Positions 24,654 through 32,607 of a stretch of 32,607 bases of DNA are shown here, piece after piece. The position numbers and the translations under genes were made by a program. The DNA comes from Candidatus Krumholzibacteriia bacterium (GTDB taxonomy: Bacteria; Krumholzibacteriota; Krumholzibacteriia; JAJRXK01): contig DATFKK010000035.1 of NCBI GenBank assembly GCA_035268685.1, positions 1 to 32,607 on the forward strand. The letters are read 5' to 3'. The notes beneath the pieces were generated by a model that searched no databases, had not been told where the DNA came from, and saw only the letters and a list, made by a program, of their open reading frames with translations. The number at the start of each line of letters is the position of its first letter. Within the stretch, counting starts at the first letter, position 1.

Positions 24654-26965
24654 ACGAGACCACGCCCCTCGGATGCGTGATCCTGCCCGACGACGTGGAC
24701 GAGCAGGCGAAGGCCGTGCCCCTGACCGGCGTCGACGTGCGCGTGCAGGTGGTCGGACCCACCAGCCGCGTCACCGTGACCCAGAGCTACGAGAACCGCG
24801 AAGACGTCCCCGTCGAGGCCACCTACCTCTTCCCGCTCGAGGAGGGCGCGGCCGTGTGCGGCTTCACCGCCACCATCGACGGCCACCGGCTCGAGGGCCG
24901 GGTCGAGGAACGCGAAGAGGCCTTCGACGAATACGACGACGCCATGTCCGAGGGTCGCGCCGCCTTCCTGCTCGACCAGGAGCGGCCCAACCTCTTCACC
25001 GCCAGCGTCGGCAATCTGCTCCCCGGCCAGACGGTCGACATCGAACTGACCTACGTGGCCGAGCTGCCCCGGGAGGGCCGGGGCTACCGGCTGGCCCTTC
25101 CGCAGGCGGTCACCCCGCGCTACGTCCCCGACCACGGTGGCGACGACGAGCGCATCGACGACGAGGAACGCCTGCGCGGACCCCGGACCCACGGCCGGCT
25201 GGGCTACGCATGGAACCTGACCGTCGACGTCGATCTGCTCGGACCGATCGGCGAGATCGCCTCGCCCTCGCACCGGATCGAGACACGCTTCGACGGCCGC
25301 CGCGCGACGGTCACGCTGGCCCACGACGAACGGCGTCCCGACCGCGACTTCGTCCTGAAGCTGGTCCCGCAGGAAGCCGGCTCGCGCGCGGCGCTCGTGG
25401 AGCACGAGGGCGAGCACTACGCCGTCTTCGACGTCCGCGCCGATCTTCCCACCGACCGCCACGCCGTCGACGTGAGCTTCGTGGTCGACTGTTCGGGCAG
25501 CATGTTCGGCGACTCGATCCGCGACGCCCGCCGCACGCTGGACCTGTTCCTGCGCTCGCTGCATCCCGGCGATCGCTTCCGGGTGGTGCGTTTCGGATCG
25601 GACTTCGAGCGCTGGTCGAAGGGGTTCGTCGACTACGACGACCGCTCTCTCGACACGGCCAGCCGTCGCGTCGAGGACATGGAGGCCGATCTCGGCGGGA
25701 CCGAGATCCTGGCCCCGCTGCGCGAGGTGCTCGAACGCTCCGACCGCGAGCGGCGCCACCGCGTGGTGCTGATCACCGACGGCGCCGTGGGCAACGAGGA
25801 CGAGGTGATCGACCTGTGCCGCCGCCACGCCGGCCACGCGCGCATCTACGCCTTCGGCGTGGGCCACGCGGCCAGCGAGCACCTGGTGCGCGGAGTGGCC
25901 CGCGTGACCGGCGGCGCCGCCGAATTCGTGGTCCCCGGCGAGCGTATCGAGGACAAGGTCCTGCGCCACGCCGAGCGCATGGCGCGCGACGCGGTCGAGG
26001 ACCTGGTGATCGAGGGCGAGGGACTGCGGCTCGACGACGTGCAGCCGACACCGTTGCCCACGATCGATCCGACCACCCCGGCCACGATCTACGCGCGCGT
26101 GCGCGGCGACGGTGTGGACGGGGCGGTCCGTCTGCGCGGCCGGTGCGGGGAAGGCGTATGGGAGCCACGCCTGGAACTCGCACCGGCCGCCTCCGGCCTC
26201 GACGGCGCGGTGGTGGCCACGCTCTGGGCCCGCCATCGCATCCGCCAGCTGGAGGACCACGGGAGCTGGGTCGAGCGCCGCGGCAGCCAGCAGGAGCACC
26301 GGCACCGCGCCCGCGAACGCAACCGCGCCCGCAAGGTCGAGCAGGAGTTGATCGAGCTCGGTCGCCGCTTCGGCCTGACCAGCCGGGCGACCAGCTACGT
26401 CGTCGTCGACGACCGTCCCGATGCCCCCCGCGCGAAGCAGCCGGCCGATCTGCGCGAGATCGCGGCGGCGATGCCGCGGTCGTTCGGCGGGACCTTCGAC
26501 GCGATGCCGGTGGTGGCGCGGATGTCGCCCGCCTCCATGGGCAGCGACGTGGTCGAATGCGCCGCGGACATGGACGCCGGCCTCGAGCGGTCGGCCGACC
26601 TCCGCGAACTGCTGCGGGCATCACCCGCCGCCCGCAGCGACTGGGCCGACGCCGAGGGCTGGGCGCTGATCCGGCACCAGGGCGCCGACGGCTCGTTCCC
26701 CGTCGACGACACGGTGCTCGGCGCGATCCACGTCGACCGCTCGGTGCTCGACGGCCTCGACGCCGACACCGCCCGCGTCGCGGTCACCCACCTGGTGCTC
26801 GGCGCGCTCGACCGGCGCGACGACGTCCCCGCGTCGTGGCGGCCCGCCCTCCAGAAGTCGCGGGAGTGGCTCGCCCAGAGGACCGAGGCGGCGCCCGCCG
26901 GCCACGCCGACTGGCCGGCCTTCGTCGCCCACGTGCTCGACGCAGGGGGCGAGGCCGAGGCCTGA
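24650..26965 (+). CDS. VIT and von Willebrand factor A domain protein
   Basis: A 771-residue protein without a signal peptide or membrane segments, so probably cytosolic. Residues about 15-150 form a VIT domain (VTVTQSYENREDVPVEATYLF, residues about 42-62 shown in part; then TASVGNLLPGQTVDIELTY). The VWA domain (about 270-440) has an intact metal site: DCSGS at 280-284, Thr in GGTEIL and Asp in ITDGAVG. The C-terminal third includes an Arg-rich helical stretch and TSRATSYVVVDD, a common end of bacterial VIT-VWA proteins, then an Ala-rich tail. VWA domains bind partners through Mg; the partner is unknown. Function cannot be named. It is co-expressed with the MerR regulator. Confidence 0.88.
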   Translation: MNETTPLGCVILPDDVDEQAKAVPLTGVDVRVQVVGPTSRVTVTQSYENREDVPVEATYLFPLEEGAAVCGFTATIDGHRLEGRVEEREEAFDEYDDAMSEGRAAFLLDQERPNLFTASVGNLLPGQTVDIELTYVAELPREGRGYRLALPQAVTPRYVPDHGGDDERIDDEERLRGPRTHGRLGYAWNLTVDVDLLGPIGEIASPSHRIETRFDGRRATVTLAHDERRPDRDFVLKLVPQEAGSRAALVEHEGEHYAVFDVRADLPTDRHAVDVSFVVDCSGSMFGDSIRDARRTLDLFLRSLHPGDRFRVVRFGSDFERWSKGFVDYDDRSLDTASRRVEDMEADLGGTEILAPLREVLERSDRERRHRVVLITDGAVGNEDEVIDLCRRHAGHARIYAFGVGHAASEHLVRGVARVTGGAAEFVVPGERIEDKVLRHAERMARDAVEDLVIEGEGLRLDDVQPTPLPTIDPTTPATIYARVRGDGVDGAVRLRGRCGEGVWEPRLELAPAASGLDGAVVATLWARHRIRQLEDHGSWVERRGSQQEHRHRARERNRARKVEQELIELGRRFGLTSRATSYVVVDDRPDAPRAKQPADLREIAAAMPRSFGGTFDAMPVVARMSPASMGSDVVECAADMDAGLERSADLRELLRASPAARSDWADAEGWALIRHQGADGSFPVDDTVLGAIHVDRSVLDGLDADTARVAVTHLVLGALDRRDDVPASWRPALQKSREWLAQRTEAAPAGHADWPAFVAHVLDAGGEAEA

Positions 26966-26998
26966 CCTCGACGATCCGCCCGCACGGTGGCAGCATGG

Positions 26999-27024
26999 AG
27001 GCCCGGACCCGACCGTCCGGGCCT
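26999..27024 (+). terminator. hairpin between the VIT-VWA and GH13 genes
   Basis: AGGCCCGGAC and GTCCGGGCCT form a perfect 10-bp stem with a 6-nt loop, 33 bp after the VIT-VWA stop. Only TT follows, so it is terminator-like rather than textbook. The GH13 gene starts 43 bp further on. Confidence 0.55.
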
Positions 27025-27067
27025 TCGTGCGTCCACGCGCACGCGTCTGCGTCGGAAGGGGAACGAA

Positions 27068-29590
27068 GTGGCCGGGATCGAGGTCCTGTTCGAATGGAAG
27101 ACGGGGGTGCCGCGGGCGATCTTCTGCAACGCGCGTCTGCGCGTCAGCGCCGACTCCCGGGGTCGGTCCACCGACGGTCCGTGGACCGAGACCCCCATGG
27201 AGGAGATCCGCGCCGACGACGGCTGCCCGGCCTTCCGAGCCCGCGTGCGCTTCGACTCCGCCGAGGTCGGAACCACGTTCCGCTGGTCGGTGAGCGCCGA
27301 CACCGATGCCGACGACGACGTGTGCGTCATGACCTTCGAGACCGGTGATCCGGACTCCCAGGATCTTCACCGCAGCTTCGTGCTCGAGCCCGGAGGCGTG
27401 CAGCCCCAGTACGAGTGTTACACGCTGACGCTCGAGCGGGTCTTCGGGGCGCGCAAGCGATACTGGGACGACGAGCAGCCCGGTTTGCAGTTCGCGCTGT
27501 GGGCGCCGAACGCCCGGGCGGTCGAGGTGCTGTGGGCCGACTTCGACGAAAGCGACTCGACCCGTCAGACGGGCTACGTCGACGATCACGACCCGCCCGG
27601 CGGTGTCGATCCCGACCATCCGCCCATCGTGCTCGTACGCGATCGCGCCGGCGTGTGGCGCAGCCGCCCCGACGAGCCGACGCTGCGTCGCTTCTCCGAC
27701 CACGTGAACCGCCCCTACGTCTACCGCATCACCCGCAGCGACGGCAGCGTCCGGATCCGCACCGACCTCTACGCCCGTACGCAGATGGGCCGCGGAGACT
27801 TCGACCCGGCCGACGCCTCCGATCCGCGTCATGCGGACGGCATCTACCGCGGCCATTACCGCGACCTCGACGGGACCAAGAGCTGCTCTCTGGTCGTCGA
27901 CATCGATCGCGTGAACAGCGAGTTCGACACCGCCTGTTGGCCCGAGCCACGACCCATCCCGGCCGACGCCTTCTGGGCCGACGACCACGTGATGGACCGA
28001 CCGCGCCGGGTCCAGGACCTGGTGATCTACGAGCTGCACATCGGGTCGCTGGGTTGGGGAAAGGCCACGTACGGATCGTTCTTCGATGCGCTCGAGCCCG
28101 ACTTCATCGAGCACCTGGTGTCACTCGGGGTCAATACGGTCGAGCTGCTCCCCGTACTCGAGTTCCGCGGCAAGCAGGACTGGGGCTATTCGACCTCGCA
28201 CTACTTCGCGATCGAATCGAGCGCGGGTGAGCGAGACCAGTTCAAGCACTTCGTGCGTGCGCTGCACGCGCGCGGGATCTCGGTGATCTGCGACCTCGTG
28301 TTCAACCACTACCACCACGATGCCGAGCGCGCGCAGTGGCACTACGACTCGCCCCACGACCAAGAGAACTGCTACTACTGGTACGAGGGTCGGCCGACCG
28401 ACTACACCGAGTACGCCCAGGCCATGCTCGCCGATCCCGCGACCGCGCACCGGGCCGACCACGGCGGCTACGTCGACAACGGCTCGACGGGTTGGGCTCC
28501 GAACTACCGCGAAGAGATGGTCCGGCGCATGTTCGTGAGCAGCGCGCTCATGCTGGTCGAGGAATTCCATGCCGACGGCTTCCGTCTGGACCTGACCAAC
28601 GCCATCCACCAGAACAACGTGCGCCACGCCGACGGCGTGTCGATGCCCGAGGTCAACGCCTTCGGTTGCAAGCTCCTGCGCGAGCTCACCCGCACCCTGA
28701 AGCTGGTCAAGCCCGACGTGATGCTGATCGCCGAGGACCACTCGGGCTGGGACGGGGTGATCGCATCGATCGCCGAGGGCGGGCTGGGCTTCGATGCTCG
28801 CTGGGACTCGGCCTTCTACCATCACCTGATCGGAGACGCTCGGGATCGCGGCCCCGGCGACGCCCGCCTGATCGCCACCGCCGGCCTGGGCGACGACCGC
28901 GCCCTGGCCGTGAGCCGCTTCGCCCACTGCCTCGCAGAGACGAGTTCGCAAGAGGTCGTCTATTGTTCGTCCCACGACGAGGTCGGCAATGCCCACGGCA
29001 CCCGCCGCACCCTGGTCGCCGCCGTGAACGGCGCCCCGATGACCGGCGAGACGCGGGCCTGGGCCGAACGCCGCGCCGGTTTCGCCGCCGCCATGACCGT
29101 CTTCAGTGCCGGCGCACCCATGCTCTTCATGGGCGAGGAGGTGGGCGCCACCCGCGAGGTCCAGTTCGACCGCGCTTTCGAGGGCCGTGAGGACATCGTG
29201 GGCACGGCCACGGGAGACGGCGCGGTGCTGTTCCGCTGGTGGAAGACCTTGATCGGTCTGCGGCGCCGTTCGCGTTGCCTGCGCGAAGCACCCGTCGAGA
29301 TCCTGGGCGCCAGTGACCTCGACCGAACGATCGTGTTCCGCCGCAGCTCCGGGTTCGAGGAGTTCGTCGTGGTCGCTTCGCTGCGCAACCACCCCACCCA
29401 GGGACCGAGCGACTTCGAGTCGCCGCTGATCGAGGACGGCTCCTGGAAGGTGGTGGCGACGAACGTCGCCCCGGAGAGCTGGGGCAGCCCGGCGATGCCC
29501 GTCGGTGCGGTGCTGAGGAGCCGAGCGGGGAAGTTGCAGTCGGTGGTGCCCGTGGCGGGGGTCGTGGTGCTGGAGAGGGTGGAGGGGTAG
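27068..29590 (+). CDS. GH13 enzyme, 1,4-alpha-glucan branching-type
   Basis: An 840-residue GH13 protein. An N-terminal region of about 135 residues comes first, then a CBM48-like segment (LQFALWAPNARAVEVLW). The catalytic barrel has all four conserved regions: DLVFNHY, GFRLDLTNAI with nucleophile D508, LIAEDHSG with acid/base E556, and SSHDEVGN with D637. HDEV in the last region favours a branching enzyme (glycogen metabolism), while the overall form also recalls trehalohydrolase, so the symbol is left blank. GTG 27068 follows AAGGGGAA and is the first start in register with the fold. No other glycogen gene is in the window. Cytosolic. The N-terminal extension includes four cysteines and is not recognised. 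Confidence 0.85.
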   Translation: MAGIEVLFEWKTGVPRAIFCNARLRVSADSRGRSTDGPWTETPMEEIRADDGCPAFRARVRFDSAEVGTTFRWSVSADTDADDDVCVMTFETGDPDSQDLHRSFVLEPGGVQPQYECYTLTLERVFGARKRYWDDEQPGLQFALWAPNARAVEVLWADFDESDSTRQTGYVDDHDPPGGVDPDHPPIVLVRDRAGVWRSRPDEPTLRRFSDHVNRPYVYRITRSDGSVRIRTDLYARTQMGRGDFDPADASDPRHADGIYRGHYRDLDGTKSCSLVVDIDRVNSEFDTACWPEPRPIPADAFWADDHVMDRPRRVQDLVIYELHIGSLGWGKATYGSFFDALEPDFIEHLVSLGVNTVELLPVLEFRGKQDWGYSTSHYFAIESSAGERDQFKHFVRALHARGISVICDLVFNHYHHDAERAQWHYDSPHDQENCYYWYEGRPTDYTEYAQAMLADPATAHRADHGGYVDNGSTGWAPNYREEMVRRMFVSSALMLVEEFHADGFRLDLTNAIHQNNVRHADGVSMPEVNAFGCKLLRELTRTLKLVKPDVMLIAEDHSGWDGVIASIAEGGLGFDARWDSAFYHHLIGDARDRGPGDARLIATAGLGDDRALAVSRFAHCLAETSSQEVVYCSSHDEVGNAHGTRRTLVAAVNGAPMTGETRAWAERRAGFAAAMTVFSAGAPMLFMGEEVGATREVQFDRAFEGREDIVGTATGDGAVLFRWWKTLIGLRRRSRCLREAPVEILGASDLDRTIVFRRSSGFEEFVVVASLRNHPTQGPSDFESPLIEDGSWKVVATNVAPESWGSPAMPVGAVLRSRAGKLQSVVPVAGVVVLERVEG

Positions 29591-29714
29591 GGGGCGGTTC
29601 CGATCCCGAGAAGGGTTGGGGGAGAATGCCGGCTTCGAGTCGTCGCTTCCCGCTCGCGCCGGATGCTCTACACTGGGAGACCGCTGCCCCGACCCCGAAC
29701 CCCGTCACAGCCCC

Positions 29715-30479
29715 ATGCCCGAGCGCGTCTTCTACGTGGTCCTGTCCACCCAACGCAGTGGGTCGACGTGGTTCCGGCGGATGCTGGACAGCCATCCGGA
29801 GATCCGCGACTTCGGGGAGATCTTCCTCCTGCGGCCGTGGGAAGGGTGGCGTGCCGAGGACCTGGTACCCTTCAGCCACCACCTGCGGGACCACGGCGGC
29901 CGACGGCCGGCGGTGACTGCACGCTACCTGCGGCGATTGCGCGAGAGCCCGACCCCGGCGAAGGCCGTGGGCTTCAAGCTGATGTACGGACAACTCGCCC
30001 GGTTCCCCGAGTTGCTGCCGCTGCTGCTGCGCCACCGCTTCCGCCTGATCCATCTGGTTCGCGACAACCACCTCGACATGGTCATCTCGCGCGAGCGCGA
30101 CGAGAGACTGAAGATCACCCATACCCGCGAGAAGGTCGAGGTTCCGGCCCTGCATCTCGACCCGGTGCGGCTACGGCAGCGACTGCGGCGGATCGGGGTC
30201 AGCGTGAGGGCCGGGCGCGGCTTGACCGCCGTGTGGCCGCACCCCGTGTGCACGGTCCGCTACGAGGACCTGGCCGCCGATCCCTCGGCCGTCCTGCGGC
30301 CGGTGGTCGAATTCCTGGGGCAGCGGGCCGAGGGTGTCGAGCTGCAGAGCCGGATGCAACGGATCGCTACGGGGACCTACCGCGACCGGATCGCGAACTA
30401 CGACGAGATCGCGCCGTTGCTGCGGGAGTGGGGGTACGGGGGGTTTCTGGGAGAGCAGGGCCGGGTCTCGGATCGCTAG
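29715..30479 (+). CDS. PAPS-dependent sulfotransferase
   Basis: A 254-residue sulfotransferase. The 5'-phosphosulfate loop STQRSGSTWF is at residues about 11-20. The 3'-phosphate strand, LIHLVRDNHLDMVIS, lies about 100 residues further, with Arg and Ser present. The rest fits the compact bacterial Stf0/Sulfotransfer family. It should transfer sulfate from PAPS to a glycan, lipid or small-molecule hydroxyl or amine; the acceptor is unknown. ATG 29715 is directly before the conserved first strand but has no clear ribosome-binding site; an in-frame upstream start at 29616 is less likely. It is convergent with a second sulfotransferase gene 69 bp away. Confidence 0.88.
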   Translation: MPERVFYVVLSTQRSGSTWFRRMLDSHPEIRDFGEIFLLRPWEGWRAEDLVPFSHHLRDHGGRRPAVTARYLRRLRESPTPAKAVGFKLMYGQLARFPELLPLLLRHRFRLIHLVRDNHLDMVISRERDERLKITHTREKVEVPALHLDPVRLRQRLRRIGVSVRAGRGLTAVWPHPVCTVRYEDLAADPSAVLRPVVEFLGQRAEGVELQSRMQRIATGTYRDRIANYDEIAPLLREWGYGGFLGEQGRVSDR

Positions 30480-30548
30480 GAAGGCGCTGCTGCTTCCCGC
30501 ACGAGACAGCACCCCCCTCCGGCTCCGGCAATCGGTGGAGTCTCGCGA

Positions 30549-31382
30549 TCAACGAGCGCCCACGGTCTTGACCGCAATCCCCGTCAGGGCCCGATGGAGG
30601 TCCTCGCACAGTTCGTGCACCTCGGGGGCGAGGTCGGGCGCCGGATTCCGCCCCACCGAGCGGGCGTGCACGTGGCGTACGGCGTGGGCCGAGGGCTCCA
30701 GCCCCGCCCAGGTCAGGATCTCGTTCACGCCCGGACGCCCCGATTCGACCAGATCCTCGTAGGGCTGCAGACGTAGTCGAGGGTGCTCGTGCAGGCCCTG
30801 CTCGAGCACGATACGGTTGCGCCCCCACCAGCGCAGGCAGGCGAGATCCGCCTCGGTCAGATCGGACCGGTAGAGGTCGTGCATCGCGGCCAGACTGTCG
30901 CCGGAGATCTCCCGGCGCATGTGGTCGCCACCCGGTTGGCCCTCGAGGATCCGACGCAGGTTGACGTTTGGATCGGCGAATCGGTGAAGCGTGGAGTTCG
31001 CTACATCGGTGTAGTGGCGCAGCATCCAGAGGACGCGGCTCTCGGCGAAGTGCTCGAGGAGCTCGCCGGCGCGGTAGCTGTCCATGAGCGGCTTGAAGCA
31101 CACCACCGGGGCCCGACTGCGGATCACCAGGTGATCGAGCGTTTCCAGGTCGCGCAGGCAGTAGCGGTGGAAGGCCGCCGAGTCGGGGTGCTCCTGGAAG
31201 ACCTCGGTGTCGGGATGGATCTGCAGGACCCGCATCATCATGGTCGTCCCCGACCGCTGCTGACCACAGACGAACAGGCAGTGGGAAGCGACGGGAGGGC
31301 GGTTCAGTCGACGGAGTGCCTTCGTCCACTGAGAGCGACGTTCGTCCCATTTTTCGGCGCTGCGGGGAAGGCGTAGTCGCAC
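30549..31382 (-). CDS. PAPS-dependent sulfotransferase, second family member
   Basis: A 277-residue sulfotransferase. It has the phosphosulfate loop CGQQRSGTTMMMRVL at about residues 39-53 and the 3'-phosphate motif LRHYTDVANS near 120-130. A short basic N-terminal segment precedes the fold. It differs enough from the facing sulfotransferase that it is not a recent copy. The acceptor is unknown; the neighbouring deacetylase gene suggests a surface glycan. GTG 31382 follows GGGAG on the minus strand. No hairpin terminator was seen in the 69-bp convergent gap. Confidence 0.87.
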   Translation of the reverse strand: MRLRLPRSAEKWDERRSQWTKALRRLNRPPVASHCLFVCGQQRSGTTMMMRVLQIHPDTEVFQEHPDSAAFHRYCLRDLETLDHLVIRSRAPVVCFKPLMDSYRAGELLEHFAESRVLWMLRHYTDVANSTLHRFADPNVNLRRILEGQPGGDHMRREISGDSLAAMHDLYRSDLTEADLACLRWWGRNRIVLEQGLHEHPRLRLQPYEDLVESGRPGVNEILTWAGLEPSAHAVRHVHARSVGRNPAPDLAPEVHELCEDLHRALTGIAVKTVGAR

Positions 31383-31706
31383 AGAGACTCCCGACGGATG
31401 GACTCGAGCCAGCTGAAGCTACGAGGATAGCACGGCTGTTTCGTGGCGCTCAAGGCTCCCGGACGACTGGCGGGCCGCAGTGTGTTATGATGGAGCAGTT
31501 TGGCGACGAATCTCGATTTCTGGCTCGAGCTGGCGAAGAAGCCGCCGAAACGATACCCGTACGATCGACTCGTGGTCTCGGCGAATCCGATCCCGTTGGA
31601 GGCGTGCTCCCGCGCGGGGTCGGTCGCCGCTCACGATTCGTCTCGACCGTCGGCGACACTCCCCACTTCCACCCGGATCCACGGGTCGACTGCTTCGGAG
31701 CTCCCC
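31383..31706. other. 324-bp gap between divergent sulfotransferase and deacetylase genes
   Basis: The gap holds an extended -10 (TGTTATGAT, 31483-31491) pointing right. In the deacetylase frame it is open from TTG 31500, which follows GGAG, up to ATG 31707. That stretch starts with a protein-like segment (FWLELAKKPPKRYPYDRLVV) but continues as a Ser/Thr-rich linker. So either the deacetylase has a 69-residue N-terminal extension or the gap is a long 5' leader of about 210 nt. No separate small gene could be supported. Confidence 0.4.
31483..31491 (+). promoter_or_regulatory. extended -10 promoter element
   Basis: TG-T-TATGAT is a 5-of-6 -10 hexamer with the TG extension that can compensate for a missing -35; no -35 is evident 17-18 bp upstream. 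Transcription would begin near 31498 and run to the deacetylase gene. Confidence 0.45.
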
Positions 31707-32607
31707 ATGCAGCTGCCGTACACGCAGAACGACGTGCGGCCGGTCCTTCGGCCGCACGTACGTGTCGAGCGCAACCAGGTCTACTTCCTCCAGTCACGGC
31801 GACCCTGGCTGGAATGGAGTCCGCATCTCGAGAAGGCACTCGAGGTCGTCGACGGGGATCGTACGGTCGAGGAGTGTAGCCGGGCCGCCGGGACCGATCT
31901 CTCCGTCACCTTCGAGGCGATGTGGTCGGCCGGTATGATCGAGTTGCTCGAGCCTCCACCCGTGGGACCGCGGCAGAAGATCCTCGTGATCGAGCCCCAC
32001 ATGGATGACGCGATCCTGAGCCTGGGCGGAACCATGTTCCAGCGACGGAACGAAGTCGAGTTCACGATCCTCACCATGGCCGGGCGCAGCAACTTCACCA
32101 GTTACTACTACCTCGACCGACCGTACCTGAATGCGGATACGGTGTCGGCACTGCGCATCGCCGAGTCACGCCTCGTGGCCCGGATGCTCCACGGTCAGCA
32201 CGTCGAACTGGGGCTGCTCGAGGCTCCGTTGAGATATCACTCCGACGTGGACTGGGACCTGGACTGGTTTCGTGTCCGGCGCCGCCATGTCGGAGCTTTC
32301 ATTTCGCACGTTTCCCATCCACGGGAGGAAGCGCAATGGAGCGAGGCTCTCGAGGATCACCTCGATTCCAGCCGATACGATGAGCTTTGGTTCAACCTGG
32401 GAGTGGGCACACACACGGATCACGACCTGACGAGGAACGCGGTTCTGCGTCTGATGACCCGACGTCAGGAGCTCTTTCGACGTCAGCCGGTTCGCTTCTA
32501 CCAGGACGTGCCCTATGCGGGGCAGTTCCCCCATCACACGCAGCTACTCGTCACGGGGTTGTCTCGTCTCGGCCTGGAGCTGCGGCCCGAGGTCGTCGAG
32601 GTGGAGG
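31707..32607 (+). CDS. PIG-L/LmbE-type deacetylase with PqqD-like N-terminal domain; partial at right edge
   Basis: Open for 300 codons to the window edge. Residues about 10-85 resemble a PqqD-type winged helix: hydrophobic strand, VVDGDRTVEEC, then AMWSAGMIEL. From about 92 the PIG-L fold begins with IEPHMDDAILSLGG, giving metal ligands H98 and D101. H236 and H239 in GTHTDH supply the remaining metal-binding motif. PIG-L enzymes remove acetyl groups from N-acetyl sugars or related amides, with zinc. With two sulfotransferases beside it, a glycan-modifying role is plausible. ATG 31707 follows GGAG with the local C-rich spacer; an in-frame TTG at 31500 would add 69 residues. The base composition looks less GC-rich than the rest of the window. 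Confidence 0.8.
   Translation, partial: MQLPYTQNDVRPVLRPHVRVERNQVYFLQSRRPWLEWSPHLEKALEVVDGDRTVEECSRAAGTDLSVTFEAMWSAGMIELLEPPPVGPRQKILVIEPHMDDAILSLGGTMFQRRNEVEFTILTMAGRSNFTSYYYLDRPYLNADTVSALRIAESRLVARMLHGQHVELGLLEAPLRYHSDVDWDLDWFRVRRRHVGAFISHVSHPREEAQWSEALEDHLDSSRYDELWFNLGVGTHTDHDLTRNAVLRLMTRRQELFRRQPVRFYQDVPYAGQFPHHTQLLVTGLSRLGLELRPEVVEVE

Noticed and set aside
30480-30548. Terminator between the two convergent sulfotransferase genes
   Set aside because: No stem of useful length with a T-run could be found on either strand.
31488-31700. A separate small gene in the gap upstream of the deacetylase
   Set aside because: The ATGATG at 31487 opens a frame with no protein-like features that overlaps the better-supported deacetylase frame.

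Overview
This is a GC-rich bacterial window with short intergenic gaps and many translationally coupled starts (ATGA or GTGA overlaps). A frequent ribosome-binding pattern is GGAG followed by a C-rich spacer and ATG. Gene content points to a Gram-negative bacterium with anaerobic or microaerobic ability: a c-type cytochrome, ferredoxin-dependent 2-oxoacid oxidation, futalosine-type menaquinone genes, c-di-GMP signalling and a sigma-54 activator. I cannot assign a phylum; a deltaproteobacterial/myxococcal or FCB-like lineage is a guess. There are no rRNA or tRNA genes, CRISPR arrays or transposases that I can see.

Region 1 (1-8219) is an iron, redox and ferredoxin neighbourhood. A multiheme cytochrome lipoprotein runs off the left edge and is interrupted by an in-frame TGA. 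Divergent from it is an NtrC-type response regulator. Next come a cysteine-free PerR-like Fur protein and, divergently, a bacterioferritin-associated ferredoxin overlapping a bacterioferritin. A three-gene 2-oxoacid:ferredoxin oxidoreductase operon follows (delta, alpha, fused beta-gamma). A histidine kinase with a four-cysteine PAS domain faces that operon. The same GACA-N3-TGTC palindrome occurs as a pair, 42-43 bp centre to centre, upstream of both the response regulator and the oxidoreductase operon, which suggests one regulon.

Region 2 (8218-12273) holds a HypF-like protein that lacks the acylphosphatase domain and several signature residues, then hemL and ubiX.

Region 3 (12428-21239) is a tandem pair of very large paralogous signalling proteins. 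Each fuses CheB methylesterase, CheR methyltransferase, a heptad-repeat coiled coil, PAS domains, GGDEF and EAL.

Region 4 (21337-24095) holds a UbiA-family prenyltransferase (MqnP-like), an MqnE/MqnC-like barrel protein that has lost the radical-SAM cysteine motif, and mqnA, closed by a clear terminator. With ubiX this is a partial futalosine menaquinone set.

Region 5 (24159-29590) is a MerR regulator with a palindromic operator, coupled to a VIT-VWA protein, then a GH13 glucan branching-type enzyme.

Region 6 (29715-32607) looks like surface glycan modification: two convergent sulfotransferases and a PIG-L type deacetylase with a PqqD-like N-terminal domain that runs off the right edge. The last kilobase looks less GC-rich than the rest.
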